Source of the DNA: Lysobacter sp.
GTDB taxonomy: Bacteria; Pseudomonadota; Gammaproteobacteria; Xanthomonadales; Xanthomonadaceae
Direction: 5' to 3'
Assembly: GCA_026786005.1 (NCBI GenBank)
Contig: JAJAYW010000082.1
Coordinates: forward strand, 1-53,750
Length of the DNA: 53,750 nt
The position numbers and the translations under genes were made by a program. The stretch's first letter is position 1; the number at the start of each line of letters is the position of its first letter. The notes beneath the pieces were generated by a model. The model saw only the letters and a list, made by a program, of their open reading frames with translations. It was not told the origin of the DNA and did no database searches. Below are positions 36,162-45,830 of this stretch, piece after piece.

Positions 36162-37169
36162 TCAAATGCGGGTGGCGATCGCCTTTGCGAAGGACATGGT
36201 GTTGCCGGTTCCGCCCAGGTCGGGAGTCAGCGAATCCTTGGCTTCCAGCGTCGCGACGATGGCTTCGCGCAAACGCGTTGCGTTCTGCGGCTGGCCGATG
36301 TGGTCGAGCATCTGCCCGGCGGCCAGCAACAGCGCACACGGATTGGCCAGACCCTTGCCGGCGATGTCCGGAGCGGTGCCATGCACAGCCTCGAAGATCG
36401 CCGCCTCGGTGCCGATATTCGCGCCAGGTGCCAGGCCTAGTCCGCCTACCAAGCCGGCGCACAGATCCGAAATGATGTCGCCGAACAAATTGGTGGTGAC
36501 GATGATGTCGAACTGTTCCGGCTTCATGACCAGCTGCATGCAGCAGTTGTCGACAATCAGTTCGTTGCATTCGATCTCGGGATATTTCTGCGCGACTTCA
36601 CGCGCGACCTTGAGAAACAGGCCCGAAGTCGATTTGAGGATGTTGGCCTTGTGAACGATCGTGACTTTCTTGCGGCCGGCGGAGCGCGCGAGGTCGAACG
36701 CGTAACGCACGATGCGTTCGGAGCCGCGGCGGGTGACTTTTTGCGTCAGCAACGCGGTTTCGCCGTCCTCCGACAGCGACTGGCCTTCGCCGATATAGGC
36801 GCCCTCGGTGTTTTCGCGGACGGTGATCAAATCGACGCCGGTGGGAAAGCGCGACTTGGTATTCGGAAAACTCTTCGCCGGACGCACGTTGGCGTACAGG
36901 TCGAAACGCTTGCGCAACTCGACATTGATGGAACTGAAGCCTTCGCCGATCGGCGTGGTCAGCGGACTCTTCAGCGCGACGCGGTTCTTGCGGATCGAAT
37001 CCATGGTGGCCGCGGGCAGCAGTTCGCCGTGTTTCTCCAGCGCCACCATGCCGGCATCCATCTCCTCGTATTGCAGGCCGACCCTCATCGCGTCGAGCAC
37101 GTACAGAGCGGCATCCATGATCTCCGGGCCGATGCCATCGCCACGGATCACGGTAATTGTCTGGGTCAT
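36162..37169 (-). CDS. Isocitrate/isopropylmalate dehydrogenase family, likely NAD-dependent isocitrate dehydrogenase
   Basis: A 335-residue beta-decarboxylating dehydrogenase. Signatures: VIRGDGIGPEIMDAAL at the N-terminus, a substrate-loop region SPLTTPIGEGFSSINVELRK, the Arg/Tyr pair in TVRENTEGAYIGEG, Lys in VHKANILK, and the metal/substrate signature NLFGDIISDLCAGLVGGLG. The Ser-rich loop and overall length fit NAD-type isocitrate dehydrogenases of this order. Isopropylmalate or homoisocitrate as substrate cannot be ruled out; no leu genes are nearby. It lies 125 bases downstream of the AhpD-like gene. Confidence 0.85.
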   Translation of the reverse strand: MTQTITVIRGDGIGPEIMDAALYVLDAMRVGLQYEEMDAGMVALEKHGELLPAATMDSIRKNRVALKSPLTTPIGEGFSSINVELRKRFDLYANVRPAKSFPNTKSRFPTGVDLITVRENTEGAYIGEGQSLSEDGETALLTQKVTRRGSERIVRYAFDLARSAGRKKVTIVHKANILKSTSGLFLKVAREVAQKYPEIECNELIVDNCCMQLVMKPEQFDIIVTTNLFGDIISDLCAGLVGGLGLAPGANIGTEAAIFEAVHGTAPDIAGKGLANPCALLLAAGQMLDHIGQPQNATRLREAIVATLEAKDSLTPDLGGTGNTMSFAKAIATRI

Positions 37170-37294
37170 TTCAGGAGTCCAAGCAGGAAAACATTACGTA
37201 GAAAATGCAATGCAAGGGGGAAAACGAGGCACAAATTATGCTGGAAGCAGCCGCGCAATGCCGCTGCGGAGGATGGATGCCCGGAAGGCGCGTG

Positions 37295-37693
37295 TCAGTC
37301 GTGATCGTGCGGATTGGGCAAGCTTCCGCCGCCGCTTTCCAGCTGGTCGAGAAAATCCACGGCCCGGCGCAGGTGTGGAATGACGATCGAACCACCCACC
37401 ACCAGTCCGACCGAGAATGCCTCGAACATCTCGTCGCGATTGACACCGGCGTTCCGGCACTGCGCGACGTGATAGCTGATGCAGTCGTCGCAGCGCAGCA
37501 CCATTGATGCGACCAGGCCCAGCAGTTCCTTGGTTTTGATATCGAGCGCGCCCGCTTGATAGGTCTGCGTATCGAGCGCGAAGAAACGACGCACGACCTG
37601 GTTGGGCTCGGCCAGGATGCGATCGTTCATGCGCTTTCGGAATGTACTGAACTGCGCGATGCGATCGGCCTCCTCACCACCACCCGCCGTCAT
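37295..37693 (-). CDS. AhpD-like / carboxymuconolactone decarboxylase family protein
   Basis: A 132-residue all-helical protein with the AhpD-type redox motif CxxC-x3-H at C68, C71 and H75 (LRCDDCISYH). This indicates peroxidase or disulfide-exchange activity rather than lactone decarboxylation. Its ATG overlaps the stop of the glutaredoxin gene by four bases, so the two are made together. The tail NPHDHD is His/Asp-rich. Confidence 0.88.
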   Translation of the reverse strand: MTAGGGEEADRIAQFSTFRKRMNDRILAEPNQVVRRFFALDTQTYQAGALDIKTKELLGLVASMVLRCDDCISYHVAQCRNAGVNRDEMFEAFSVGLVVGGSIVIPHLRRAVDFLDQLESGGGSLPNPHDHD

Positions 37694-37971
37694 GCGCAAT
37701 CACCGGCCAGCAACGGCTCGAGCTTGCCCGCGCGATGCAGCGCCATCAGATCGTCATAGCCACCGACATGCGTGTCGCCGACGAAGATCTGCGGCACGCT
37801 GGTGCGCTTGGCCAACGTCACCATCTTCTGGCGCTCGGCCGGATCCAGGTCGATGCGCACCTCGTTCCAGCTCATCCCCTTGCTCTTGAGGAAATTCTTG
37901 GTGGCGACGCAGTACGCGCAGCTGGCACTGCTGTAAATCGTGATTTCCGGGGTCTTCAAGACAGCCTCCAA
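37690..37971 (-). CDS. grxC: Glutaredoxin 3-type
   Basis: A 93-residue glutaredoxin with active site C-A-Y-C at 18-21 (Ala in place of the usual Pro), cis-Pro segment TSVPQIFVGDTHVGGYDDL (key residues V-P and G-G), and normal length. It uses glutathione to reduce disulfides and ribonucleotide reductase. Coupled to the AhpD-like gene. The 167-base gap to bepA on its other side shows no gene. Confidence 0.93.
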   Translation of the reverse strand: MEAVLKTPEITIYSSASCAYCVATKNFLKSKGMSWNEVRIDLDPAERQKMVTLAKRTSVPQIFVGDTHVGGYDDLMALHRAGKLEPLLAGDCA

Positions 37972-38138
37972 TGCAACTTGTCGATGGAATGGCGGTCATG
38001 GCTGGTGGAGACAAGCATGACGCGCCTTATCCGGCATTCGTGTTCGATTGCATCAAAATAACGGATTAACCTTCATTCACGCCGTGACGGCGGTTGCGGG
38101 GCATGCTCCCACCCTGCATCAAGACTTCGGAGATCGCC

Positions 38139-39719
38139 GTGCGTCGCATCGCCCTGCTCACCACTGCGCTGACCCTGGCCTTGGCCGCCACGCTGGCGCC
38201 GGCCCAGGACAACCGCCTGCCGGACATCGGCTCGTCCGCGGGCGAGGTCATCACGCCCACGCAGCAGGCCGAGTACGGGGCGATGACGCTGAGCCAGCTG
38301 CGCCATTACGACTACGTGCTGGACGACCCGTTGATCGACAGTTGGCTGCAGGGCATGGGCAACCGGCTGGGCGCCGCCAGCGACCGGCCTCAGCAGCCGT
38401 TCACCTTCTTCATGTTGAAGGACCGGCAGATCAATGCCTTCGCAACACTCGGCGGCTACATCGGCCTGAATGCCGGCCTGGTGCTGACCGCGCGCAGCGA
38501 GGACGAAGTAGCCGGCGTGTTGTCGCACGAAGTCGCCCACGTCACCCAATCGCATGTGCTGCGCGCGGTGGAACGTGCAGAGCGCGACAGCCTGCCGATC
38601 CTGCTGGCGATGCTGGGCGCAATTGTGGTGGCGCAGAAGGCCGGCGGCAACTCAAGCGGCGATGCGACCATGGCGGCAGTCATGTCCGCGCAAGGTTTGA
38701 TGGCGCAGCGGCAGATCGATTACACCCGCAGCAACGAATCCGAAGCCGACCGTATCGGCATCCGCACGCTCAGCCGCGGCGGCTACGATCCCAAGGCGAT
38801 GGCGGTGTTCTTCGAGCGGATGCTGTCGGCCACGCGCAGCAACCGCGGCGGCGAACGCGAACGGACACCCGAATACCTGCTGTCGCATCCGATCACCACC
38901 ACGCGCATCGGCGAGGCCAAGGAGCGCGCCGTACAACTCTCCAACAGTCCTGCGGCTTCGGTCGCGGCCAGTTCGGTCAGCGACAACCCGCTGCTGCCGG
39001 GCTCACTGCGCTTGCCTGGCGGACAGATCCAGGGGGCCAGCGGCCAATTCGACTGGGCGCGTGAGCGCTTGCGCGTGCTCAGTGCGACGACACCGGCCGC
39101 GTCGATCAATGAATACGAGCGCATGGGCCGGGCCGGCACGCTGAATGATTCGGAGCGTTACGGTCTGGCATTTGCACGGCTGCAAGCCGGACAGGCCGCC
39201 GCAGCCGCAAACGAACTGGCGCCGCTGCTGGAAAAACATCGCGGCGATGTGTGGTTGACGCTTGCGATGGCGGAAGCAGAAGCGCGCAGTGGCAAGACCG
39301 CGGCAGCCGATGCGCGTTTCGAGGCGCTGCTCGATCGCATGCCCAGCAATCGCGCCGTCGCGCTGAGCTATGCCCGCATGCTCGGCGAGCGCAACACGCC
39401 CGTCGCCGGCAAGCGCGCCCAGGCCGTGCTGCGACCGTTGCTGGGCAGCGCGTCCAGTGACCCGACCTTCCAGCAGACCTTCGCCCGTGCCAGCGAAATC
39501 GCAGGCGATCCAGTACGCGCCGGCGAGGCGTACGCCGAGGCCGCTTACCTCAATGGCAGGCCCGAACAGGCCCTGATCCAGCTCAATACCCTGAAAAAAC
39601 GGCCGGAACTGGATTACTACGCCCGCTCCCGGATCGACGCGCGCATCGCCGCGATTACCCCGACGGTGCTGGAGCTGCGCCGGCTTGGCGTCGAGGACGA
39701 GGATCTCAAGCGTCGTTGA
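38139..39719 (+). CDS. bepA: Beta-barrel assembly-enhancing protease BepA (M48)
   Basis: A 526-residue periplasmic zinc metalloprotease/chaperone. A signal peptide (VRRIALLTTALTLALAATLAP) is followed by the M48 domain with HEVAH at 130-134 and the third ligand Glu202 in NESEADRIG, then a C-terminal TPR region (about residues 320-520). BepA helps mature or degrade outer-membrane proteins such as LptD. The GTG at 38139 is preferred because GGAG lies six bases before it; an ATG at 38103 would add residues ahead of the signal peptide. Confidence 0.92.
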   Translation: MRRIALLTTALTLALAATLAPAQDNRLPDIGSSAGEVITPTQQAEYGAMTLSQLRHYDYVLDDPLIDSWLQGMGNRLGAASDRPQQPFTFFMLKDRQINAFATLGGYIGLNAGLVLTARSEDEVAGVLSHEVAHVTQSHVLRAVERAERDSLPILLAMLGAIVVAQKAGGNSSGDATMAAVMSAQGLMAQRQIDYTRSNESEADRIGIRTLSRGGYDPKAMAVFFERMLSATRSNRGGERERTPEYLLSHPITTTRIGEAKERAVQLSNSPAASVAASSVSDNPLLPGSLRLPGGQIQGASGQFDWARERLRVLSATTPAASINEYERMGRAGTLNDSERYGLAFARLQAGQAAAAANELAPLLEKHRGDVWLTLAMAEAEARSGKTAAADARFEALLDRMPSNRAVALSYARMLGERNTPVAGKRAQAVLRPLLGSASSDPTFQQTFARASEIAGDPVRAGEAYAEAAYLNGRPEQALIQLNTLKKRPELDYYARSRIDARIAAITPTVLELRRLGVEDEDLKRR

Positions 39720-39766
39720 CACAATTTCGTCATGCGCGCGACCTGCCACTTCTACCTTTGCCAAGG

Positions 39767-39806
39767 GCCTGACGCGTAAGTCATGCAATCGTCATAAAAG
39801 CGTCGT
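39767..39806 (+). promoter_or_regulatory. Pho box array upstream of phoB
   Basis: Four 7-base units recur every 11 bases: GCCTGAC, AAGTCAT, TCGTCAT and GCGTCGT, with 4-base spacers GCGT, GCAA and AAAA. This is the arrangement of PhoB binding sites (consensus CTGTCAT). It lies 54 bases before the phoB ATG and points to self-regulation of phoB-phoR-ppk-ppx by phosphate. Confidence 0.75.
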
Positions 39807-39859
39807 TTACTTGCGCCAACGCCACGGGAATGACACGGTGGCCACGTGCAGGACATGAC

Positions 39860-40561
39860 ATGCAAAAGCGCATCTTGATCGTCGACGACGAGCCCGCGAT
39901 CCGTGACATGGTTGCGTTCGCGCTGCGCAAGGGTGAGTTCGACCCGGTGCATGCCGGTGATGCGCGCGAAGCGCAGACCGCCATCGCCGACTGGGTCCCC
40001 GATCTGATCCTGCTCGACTGGATGCTGCCGGGAACCAGCGGCCTGGAACTGGCCCGTCGCTGGCGCAAGGATGCCCTGACCCGCGACATCCCGATCATCA
40101 TGCTGACCGCGCGCGGCGAGGAAAACGACCGCGTCGGCGGCCTCGAGGCCGGCGTTGACGATTACGTGGTCAAGCCTTTCTCGGCGCGCGAATTGCTTGC
40201 CCGTATCAGGGCCGTCATGCGCCGTTCCCGCGACGACGATGAAGACGGCAGCGTTGCGGTCGGCGCGTTGCGGATCGATGGCGCGGCGCATCGCGTCTTT
40301 GCCAACAACACCGACATCCCGGCTCCGGTGCCGATCGGTCCGACCGAATACCGATTGCTGCATTTCTTCATGACCCATCCCGAACGCGTCTATACGCGCT
40401 CTCAGTTGCTCGACCATGTCTGGGGCGGCAGCGTCTATGTCGAGGAACGCACCGTCGACGTGCATATCCGTCGGCTGCGCAAGACGCTGGAGCCGCATCA
40501 TCTCGACGACATGGTGCAGACGGTGCGCGGCGCCGGGTATCGTTTCTCCGCCTCGGTTTGA
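39860..40561 (+). CDS. phoB: Phosphate response regulator PhoB
   Basis: A 233-residue OmpR/PhoB-type regulator. The receiver domain has the acidic pair at 9-10, phospho-acceptor Asp53 (LLDWMLPG) and Lys105 (VVKPFSAREL). The C-terminal winged-helix domain contains IGPTEYRLLHFFMTHPERVY, then RTVDVHIRRLRKTL and VRGAGYRFS. It activates genes for phosphate uptake and polyphosphate metabolism. It is followed by phoR after 70 bases. Confidence 0.95.
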   Translation: MQKRILIVDDEPAIRDMVAFALRKGEFDPVHAGDAREAQTAIADWVPDLILLDWMLPGTSGLELARRWRKDALTRDIPIIMLTARGEENDRVGGLEAGVDDYVVKPFSARELLARIRAVMRRSRDDDEDGSVAVGALRIDGAAHRVFANNTDIPAPVPIGPTEYRLLHFFMTHPERVYTRSQLLDHVWGGSVYVEERTVDVHIRRLRKTLEPHHLDDMVQTVRGAGYRFSASV

Positions 40562-40631
40562 AACCGTCGCTCAAGCGTGAGCCGCGACGCCGGACTGACA
40601 TGCGCCGAGCAACTTAACTAGACTCCCCGGG

Positions 40632-41978
40632 ATGTCTCCACGCGCACATTCGGCTTGGTTGAAGACCCTCGGCACACTGGTCGCGGTCTTGCTGGCAGCG
40701 GTTGTGCTGGGCGTGTTGAGCGGACAGCTGTGGCCGGTGGTCACGGTCACCGCACTGGGTATCGTCGCTTGGCACTACTGGCGCCTGCACGGGGTGCTCT
40801 CCCGCCTGACCGCACGCCAGCGGCTTGTGTCGCCCCCGATATCGCCTTCCAGCAACGGGATCTGGAACGAACTCGATCGCCTTCTGTATCGCTCACAAGC
40901 CGAGATGCGCAACCGCAAGCGTCGCCTGATCGACATGCTGCGCGCATACCGCGCGGCGGCCGCCGCGTTGCCCGATGCGATCGTGGTGGTCGAGCGCAAC
41001 AGCCAGCGCGTGCAATGGTTCAACGAAGCCGCCACCACGTTGTTGGGCCTGCAGTATCCCGACGACATCGGCGCCGCACTCGGCGAACGCCTGCAGCCCC
41101 TGTCGGTATCGCATTGGCTGTCGGCCGGACGCAATGCCGAGCCCTTGATGGATGAGCCCTCTCCGATCGCTCCCGACGTACGCCTGAGCCTTCGTCTGAT
41201 CCCGTACTCCGAAGAACTGTGGCTGCTGGTGGCGCGCGATGTCAGCAAACTGATGCGGCTTGAACAGGTACGCCGGGACTTCGTCGCCAATGTGTCGCAC
41301 GAACTGCGTACACCGTTGACCGTGATCCATGGCTATCTCGACATGCTGGATCCGGCCGATCAACCCGAGTGGGCGCCGATGCTGGCGGAGATGCAGCGCC
41401 AGTCGCAACGCATGACCCAGCTGGTCGAGGACTTGCTTACCATCTCGCGGCTGGAGGCCCAGGATCGGCTCCCGGACGAAAGCGTGGCAATGGCACCGAT
41501 GTTGACCACCCTCAAACGCGAAGCGGAAGCCTTGAGCCATCAGCGGCACGCCATCGTCATCGAAGACAGTGCCCAGGTGGACCTGTGGGGATCGACCAAG
41601 GAGCTGCATAGCGCATTCTCCAACCTGGTCAGCAACGCGGTGCGCTACACGCCCGCCGGCGGCACCATCACGATCCGGTTCGCGCGCGATGGCGACGGCG
41701 CGGTACTGCAAGTCCGTGACAGTGGTTACGGCATTCCTCCGGCACACTTGCCGCGCATCACCGAACGTTTCTACCGTGTTTCGACCAGCCGCTCACGCGA
41801 AACAGGCGGCACCGGACTGGGCTTGTCCATCGTCAAGCATGTGCTCAACCTGCACCAGGCGCGGCTCGAGATCGAGAGCCAGGTCGGTCTTGGCAGCACG
41901 TTTTCCTCCCACTTCGGTGCCGAGCGCGTGCATCATCGCGATCGCCGTCCCGCCCTCGTCTCCAGCGCCAGTCAATGA
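40632..41978 (+). CDS. phoR: Phosphate sensor histidine kinase PhoR
   Basis: A 448-residue kinase. Two N-terminal membrane helices (residues 10-48) lack a large periplasmic loop, as in PhoR. A PAS-like domain follows (IVVVERNSQRVQWFNEAA), then HisKA with His223 (VANVSHELRTPLTVIHGY), and HATPase_c with N box NLVSNAVRYTPAGG, DSGYGIPPAHL and GGTGLGLSIVKHV. The stop overlaps the ppk start by four bases. Confidence 0.95.
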   Translation: MSPRAHSAWLKTLGTLVAVLLAAVVLGVLSGQLWPVVTVTALGIVAWHYWRLHGVLSRLTARQRLVSPPISPSSNGIWNELDRLLYRSQAEMRNRKRRLIDMLRAYRAAAAALPDAIVVVERNSQRVQWFNEAATTLLGLQYPDDIGAALGERLQPLSVSHWLSAGRNAEPLMDEPSPIAPDVRLSLRLIPYSEELWLLVARDVSKLMRLEQVRRDFVANVSHELRTPLTVIHGYLDMLDPADQPEWAPMLAEMQRQSQRMTQLVEDLLTISRLEAQDRLPDESVAMAPMLTTLKREAEALSHQRHAIVIEDSAQVDLWGSTKELHSAFSNLVSNAVRYTPAGGTITIRFARDGDGAVLQVRDSGYGIPPAHLPRITERFYRVSTSRSRETGGTGLGLSIVKHVLNLHQARLEIESQVGLGSTFSSHFGAERVHHRDRRPALVSSASQ

Positions 41979-44074
41979 ACGCACAACTCGACAAATCAGC
42001 TGCGTCATCGATGCCGGATCCGGACGCCCTGCGCGATCCGGCGATGTATTTCAACCGCGAACTGTCGCAGCTCGATTTCAATTTCCGGGTGCTGGCCCAA
42101 GCGCACGACACGCTGGTGCCGCTGCTTGATCGGTTGCGCTTTCTGTGCATTTCCTGCACCAATCTCGACGAATTTTTCGAGATCCGCGCCGCCACCGTGC
42201 GCCATGCCATCGACTTCGGCATGGTCCCCGCACCGGACGGCTTGGCCCCGACCGCGGCCCTGAAACAGATCCACGATCGCGCCGCGGAACTCGTCGAGGC
42301 GCAATACCGTTGCTGGAACGAGGAACTACGGCCTGCGCTTTCGGATGCAGGCGTGCGCGTGCTGAGCCGCGATGCGTGGACGCCGGAACAATCGAACTGG
42401 CTGCGTACGTACTTCCGCGACGAAGTGTTGCCCGTGTTGTCGCCGCTCGGCCTGGATCCCGCGCATCCGTTTCCCAAGATCCTCAACAAATCGCTCAACA
42501 TCGTGGTGGTGCTGAAAGGCAAGGATGCGTTCGGCCGCGTCGGCCATCTCGCCATCGTGCGCGCACCGCGATCGTTGCCACGCATCATCCAGTTGCCGCA
42601 GGAGGTTTCCGGGGGCAAATACGATTTCGTGTTCCTGTCGTCGGTGCTGTCCGTGTTCGTCGACGAGTTGTTCCCGGGAATGGAAGTCAAGGGTGCGTAC
42701 CAGTTCCGCGTGACCCGCAATTCCGAGCTGATCCTCGACGACGACGAAATGGAGAACCTGGCGCTTGCGCTGCGCGATGAACTGATCGGCCGAGGTTACC
42801 TGCGCGCGATGCGCCTGGAGATCGCGAAGGACTGCCCGAAACCCATCGTGCAGACGCTGCTCGACAATTTTGATCTGACCGAGAATGCCGTGTACCGGAT
42901 CGACGGTCCGGTCAATCTCAATCGCGTGTCGCAGATCTACGACCTGATCGCGCGCCCCGACCTCAAGTTCGCGCCGTTCGTGCCACGTTCGCTGAAGGGA
43001 AGCGATTCGATGTTCGAGCGGATCGCACAGGGCGACGTGCTGATGCACCATCCGTTCGATTCGTTCGCCCCGGTGCTCGAGCTGATCAAGCAGGCGGCGA
43101 ATGATCCCAATGTGCTGGCGATCAAGCAGACGCTGTATCGCACTGGCAAGGATTCGGGCATCGTCGAATGCCTGATCCAGGCGGCGCGCAACGGCAAGGA
43201 TGTCACCGTCGTGGTGGAACTGCGCGCGCGTTTCGACGAGGAAGCCAACCTCGGCCTGGCCGATCGCATGCAGGAAGCAGGCGTTCAAGTGGTCTATGGC
43301 GTGGTCGGCTTCAAGACCCACGCAAAGATGCTGCTGATCGTGCGCCGCGAAGGCCGCAAGCTGCGCCGCTATGTGCATCTTGGTACCGGAAATTATCATT
43401 CCGGTACGGCGCGTGCTTACACGGATCTGGGATTGATCACCGCCGATCCAGATATCGGCAACGACGTCCATCTCATCTTCCAGCAACTTTCGGGGCTGGC
43501 GCCCGCGATCAAGCTCAAGCGGCTGCTGCAATCGCCCTTCACCTTGCATGCCGGCGTACTACAACGCATCGAACGCGAAGCCGACCTCGCACGCGACGGA
43601 AAAGCCGCACGCATCATCGCCAAGATGAACGCGCTCAACGAGCCGCGAGTGGTGCGGGCCCTGTACGCCGCGTCGCAGGCCGGAGTGAAGATCGACCTGA
43701 TCATCCGCGGCGCCTGCACGCTGCGGCCGGGTGTGCCCGGCATCTCCGACAACATCCGCGTGCGCTCGATCGTCGGTCGCCTGCTGGAGCACAGCCGCGT
43801 GTATTTGTTCTGCAACGATGGCGCGCCCGACCTGTATTGCGCCAGCGCCGACTGGCTGGAACGCAACCTGTTGCGTCGCGTCGAAACGTGCTTCCCGATC
43901 CTGGAGCCGGATCTGGCGCAGCGTGTCCGCGAAGAGGCGCTCGACAATTACCTTGCCGACAACAGCAATGCGTGGGAACTGCGGGAAGACGGCAGTTACC
44001 ACAAATGCACTCCCGGTCCGAATGAAACACCGTATTCGGCACAGAACGCCTTGCTTGCGAAACTATGTCCATGA
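41975..44074 (+). CDS. ppk: Polyphosphate kinase 1
   Basis: A 699-residue PPK1 that builds polyphosphate from ATP. Visible: the N-terminal YFNRELSQLDFNFRVLAQA, the catalytic His region FKTHAKMLLIVRR and the second His in YVHLGTGNYHSGTA, followed by YTDLGLITADP. The family's four domains are all present and the length is normal. It is coupled to phoR upstream and overlaps ppx downstream by 10 bases. Confidence 0.97.
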   Translation: MNAQLDKSAASSMPDPDALRDPAMYFNRELSQLDFNFRVLAQAHDTLVPLLDRLRFLCISCTNLDEFFEIRAATVRHAIDFGMVPAPDGLAPTAALKQIHDRAAELVEAQYRCWNEELRPALSDAGVRVLSRDAWTPEQSNWLRTYFRDEVLPVLSPLGLDPAHPFPKILNKSLNIVVVLKGKDAFGRVGHLAIVRAPRSLPRIIQLPQEVSGGKYDFVFLSSVLSVFVDELFPGMEVKGAYQFRVTRNSELILDDDEMENLALALRDELIGRGYLRAMRLEIAKDCPKPIVQTLLDNFDLTENAVYRIDGPVNLNRVSQIYDLIARPDLKFAPFVPRSLKGSDSMFERIAQGDVLMHHPFDSFAPVLELIKQAANDPNVLAIKQTLYRTGKDSGIVECLIQAARNGKDVTVVVELRARFDEEANLGLADRMQEAGVQVVYGVVGFKTHAKMLLIVRREGRKLRRYVHLGTGNYHSGTARAYTDLGLITADPDIGNDVHLIFQQLSGLAPAIKLKRLLQSPFTLHAGVLQRIEREADLARDGKAARIIAKMNALNEPRVVRALYAASQAGVKIDLIIRGACTLRPGVPGISDNIRVRSIVGRLLEHSRVYLFCNDGAPDLYCASADWLERNLLRRVETCFPILEPDLAQRVREEALDNYLADNSNAWELREDGSYHKCTPGPNETPYSAQNALLAKLCP

Positions 44075-45609
44075 ATCGCGCCGAGATCGCCACGTTCCCT
44101 GGCGCTCTGCCGTTGCAGGATGGCGATCTGCTGGCGGCCATCGATCTTGGCTCCAACAGTTTCCACATGGTGGTTGCGCGCTACACGCTCGGGCAATTGC
44201 GCGTGGTCGACCGGCTGCGCGAAATGGTGCGGCTGGCCGAAGGACTCGACGGCAAAGGCGGCTTGACCATGGAAGTCCGGCAACGCGCCCTGGAATGCCT
44301 GGCGCGTTTCGGCCAGCGTATCCGCGACGTGCCGCCTTCGCGCGTGCGTGCGATCGCCACCAACACGGTACGCCAGCTCACGTCCGCGCAAACCTTCCTG
44401 GTCCCGGCAGAAACCGCGCTCGGCCATGCCATCGAAGTGGTGTCAGGGCGCGAAGAGGCGCGCCTGATCTATCTCGGCGTCGCCAATGCGCAGCCGCCAA
44501 AACCCGAGCAGTTGCGGCTGGTGATCGACATCGGTGGCGGCTCGACCGAATGCATCATCGGCAGTGGCTTCGACGCGATCGAACGCGAAAGCCTGCAAGT
44601 GGGCTGCGTTACGACGACAAGACGCTTCTTCGCCAACGGCAAGCTGTCGAAGAAGAAATGGAAGGAAGCGCTGATCGAAGTCGCCACCGAGTTCCAGCAA
44701 TTTGCCGGCATCTATCGTGCGCTTGGCTGGCACGAAGTGCTGGGATCATCCGGTACCAACAAGGCCATCGGCGAGATCTGCGCAGCGATGAAACTCACCA
44801 AGGGTGCAGTGACCGCGGAGGCGCTGCCCGTGGTGCGCGACCGGTTGCTGCAAGCCGAGTACATCGATGCCATCGATTTGCCGGGCCTGTCTGCCGAACG
44901 CAAACCGATCATCGCCGGTGGCGTGTTGATCCTGGAAGCGGCCTTCATCGCGTTGGGCCTCCAGCGCATGGCGGTGAGCAAGGCGGCGATGCGAGAAGGC
45001 CTCCTTTACGACATGATTGGTCGCGGCGGTGACAACGATCCGCGTGAGCTATCGATACACGCTCTGATGCAGCGCTATGGGATCGATCCGCAACAAGCAG
45101 CGCGCGTCGAAGCCACTGCGTTGCAGCTGTTCGACCAGGTAGCGGATACGTGGAAGCTGGAAGCCGATGATCGCCGCATGTTGAGCTGGGCCGCAAACCT
45201 GCATGAGTTGGGGTTGGCCATTGCACACAGCCAGTACCACATCCATGGCGCCTACATCCTGGAAAATTCCGACATCGCCGGCTTCTCGCGGCAGGAGCAA
45301 CAGTTTCTCGCCGCGCTGGTGCGCACGCATCGTCGCAGCATCCCGAAGTCAGCGTTCGACGCGCTGCCGGACCGCCTGCTTGCCAGCGCGCGCCGCAGCG
45401 CCGCACTGCTGCGAATCGCCGTCCTGCTGCATCGCTCGCATGGCGGTGAGCCGATTCCGAAACTAAATCTCGAAGTCGATGGCAATCTGCTCACGTTGAA
45501 TCTCTCGACACGATGGCTCGACGCCCGTCCACTGCTGGCGGCAGACCTTGCGAGCGAACCCGGCGATATTGCCGGGCTTGGTATTGGCATCAATTTTCTG
45601 GCGAACTGA
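44065..45609 (+). CDS. ppx: Exopolyphosphatase
   Basis: A 514-residue Ppx/GppA-family enzyme of the ASKHA fold. The phosphate loops are LLAAIDLGSNSFHMVVARY and VIDIGGGSTECIIG, and the C-terminal HD-like region includes AANLHELGLAIAHSQYHIHG. It removes terminal phosphates from polyphosphate, opposing Ppk. A GppA-type activity on pppGpp cannot be excluded, but the pairing with ppk favours Ppx. Two starts (44065, 44071) are six bases apart. Confidence 0.95.
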   Translation: MSMNRAEIATFPGALPLQDGDLLAAIDLGSNSFHMVVARYTLGQLRVVDRLREMVRLAEGLDGKGGLTMEVRQRALECLARFGQRIRDVPPSRVRAIATNTVRQLTSAQTFLVPAETALGHAIEVVSGREEARLIYLGVANAQPPKPEQLRLVIDIGGGSTECIIGSGFDAIERESLQVGCVTTTRRFFANGKLSKKKWKEALIEVATEFQQFAGIYRALGWHEVLGSSGTNKAIGEICAAMKLTKGAVTAEALPVVRDRLLQAEYIDAIDLPGLSAERKPIIAGGVLILEAAFIALGLQRMAVSKAAMREGLLYDMIGRGGDNDPRELSIHALMQRYGIDPQQAARVEATALQLFDQVADTWKLEADDRRMLSWAANLHELGLAIAHSQYHIHGAYILENSDIAGFSRQEQQFLAALVRTHRRSIPKSAFDALPDRLLASARRSAALLRIAVLLHRSHGGEPIPKLNLEVDGNLLTLNLSTRWLDARPLLAADLASEPGDIAGLGIGINFLAN

Positions 45610-45644
45610 TCTCTCACGCGAAATTATTCATCTCACCTTGATAT

Positions 45645-45714
45645 TGCAGGAGCGCACTTGGGCACTATGGACGTTGCCGGTAGAGCCCAGTCGCCGCCCA
45701 ATTGCGGTCCTACA
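45645..45714. repeat. Palindromic intergenic repeat, family A copy 2 (decayed)
   Basis: Left arm (G)CAGGAGCGCACTTGGGC and right arm GCCCAATTGCGGTCCTACA are inverted and match the repeat at 10475-10544, including the CCGGTAGAGCC loop, with more mismatches. It lies in the 221-base gap between ppx and the GT4 gene; no gene is seen in this gap. Confidence 0.8.
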
Positions 45715-45830
45715 CGAAAATCGATTCCTTGATTCGCGCAAGGGGACAGAGCCAAGTCACCATTCGGTCATCCGCATGACGCGTTACGTTCACACCACGG
45801 ATTTAGCATTCGCAAAACCGGATGCCGCAT

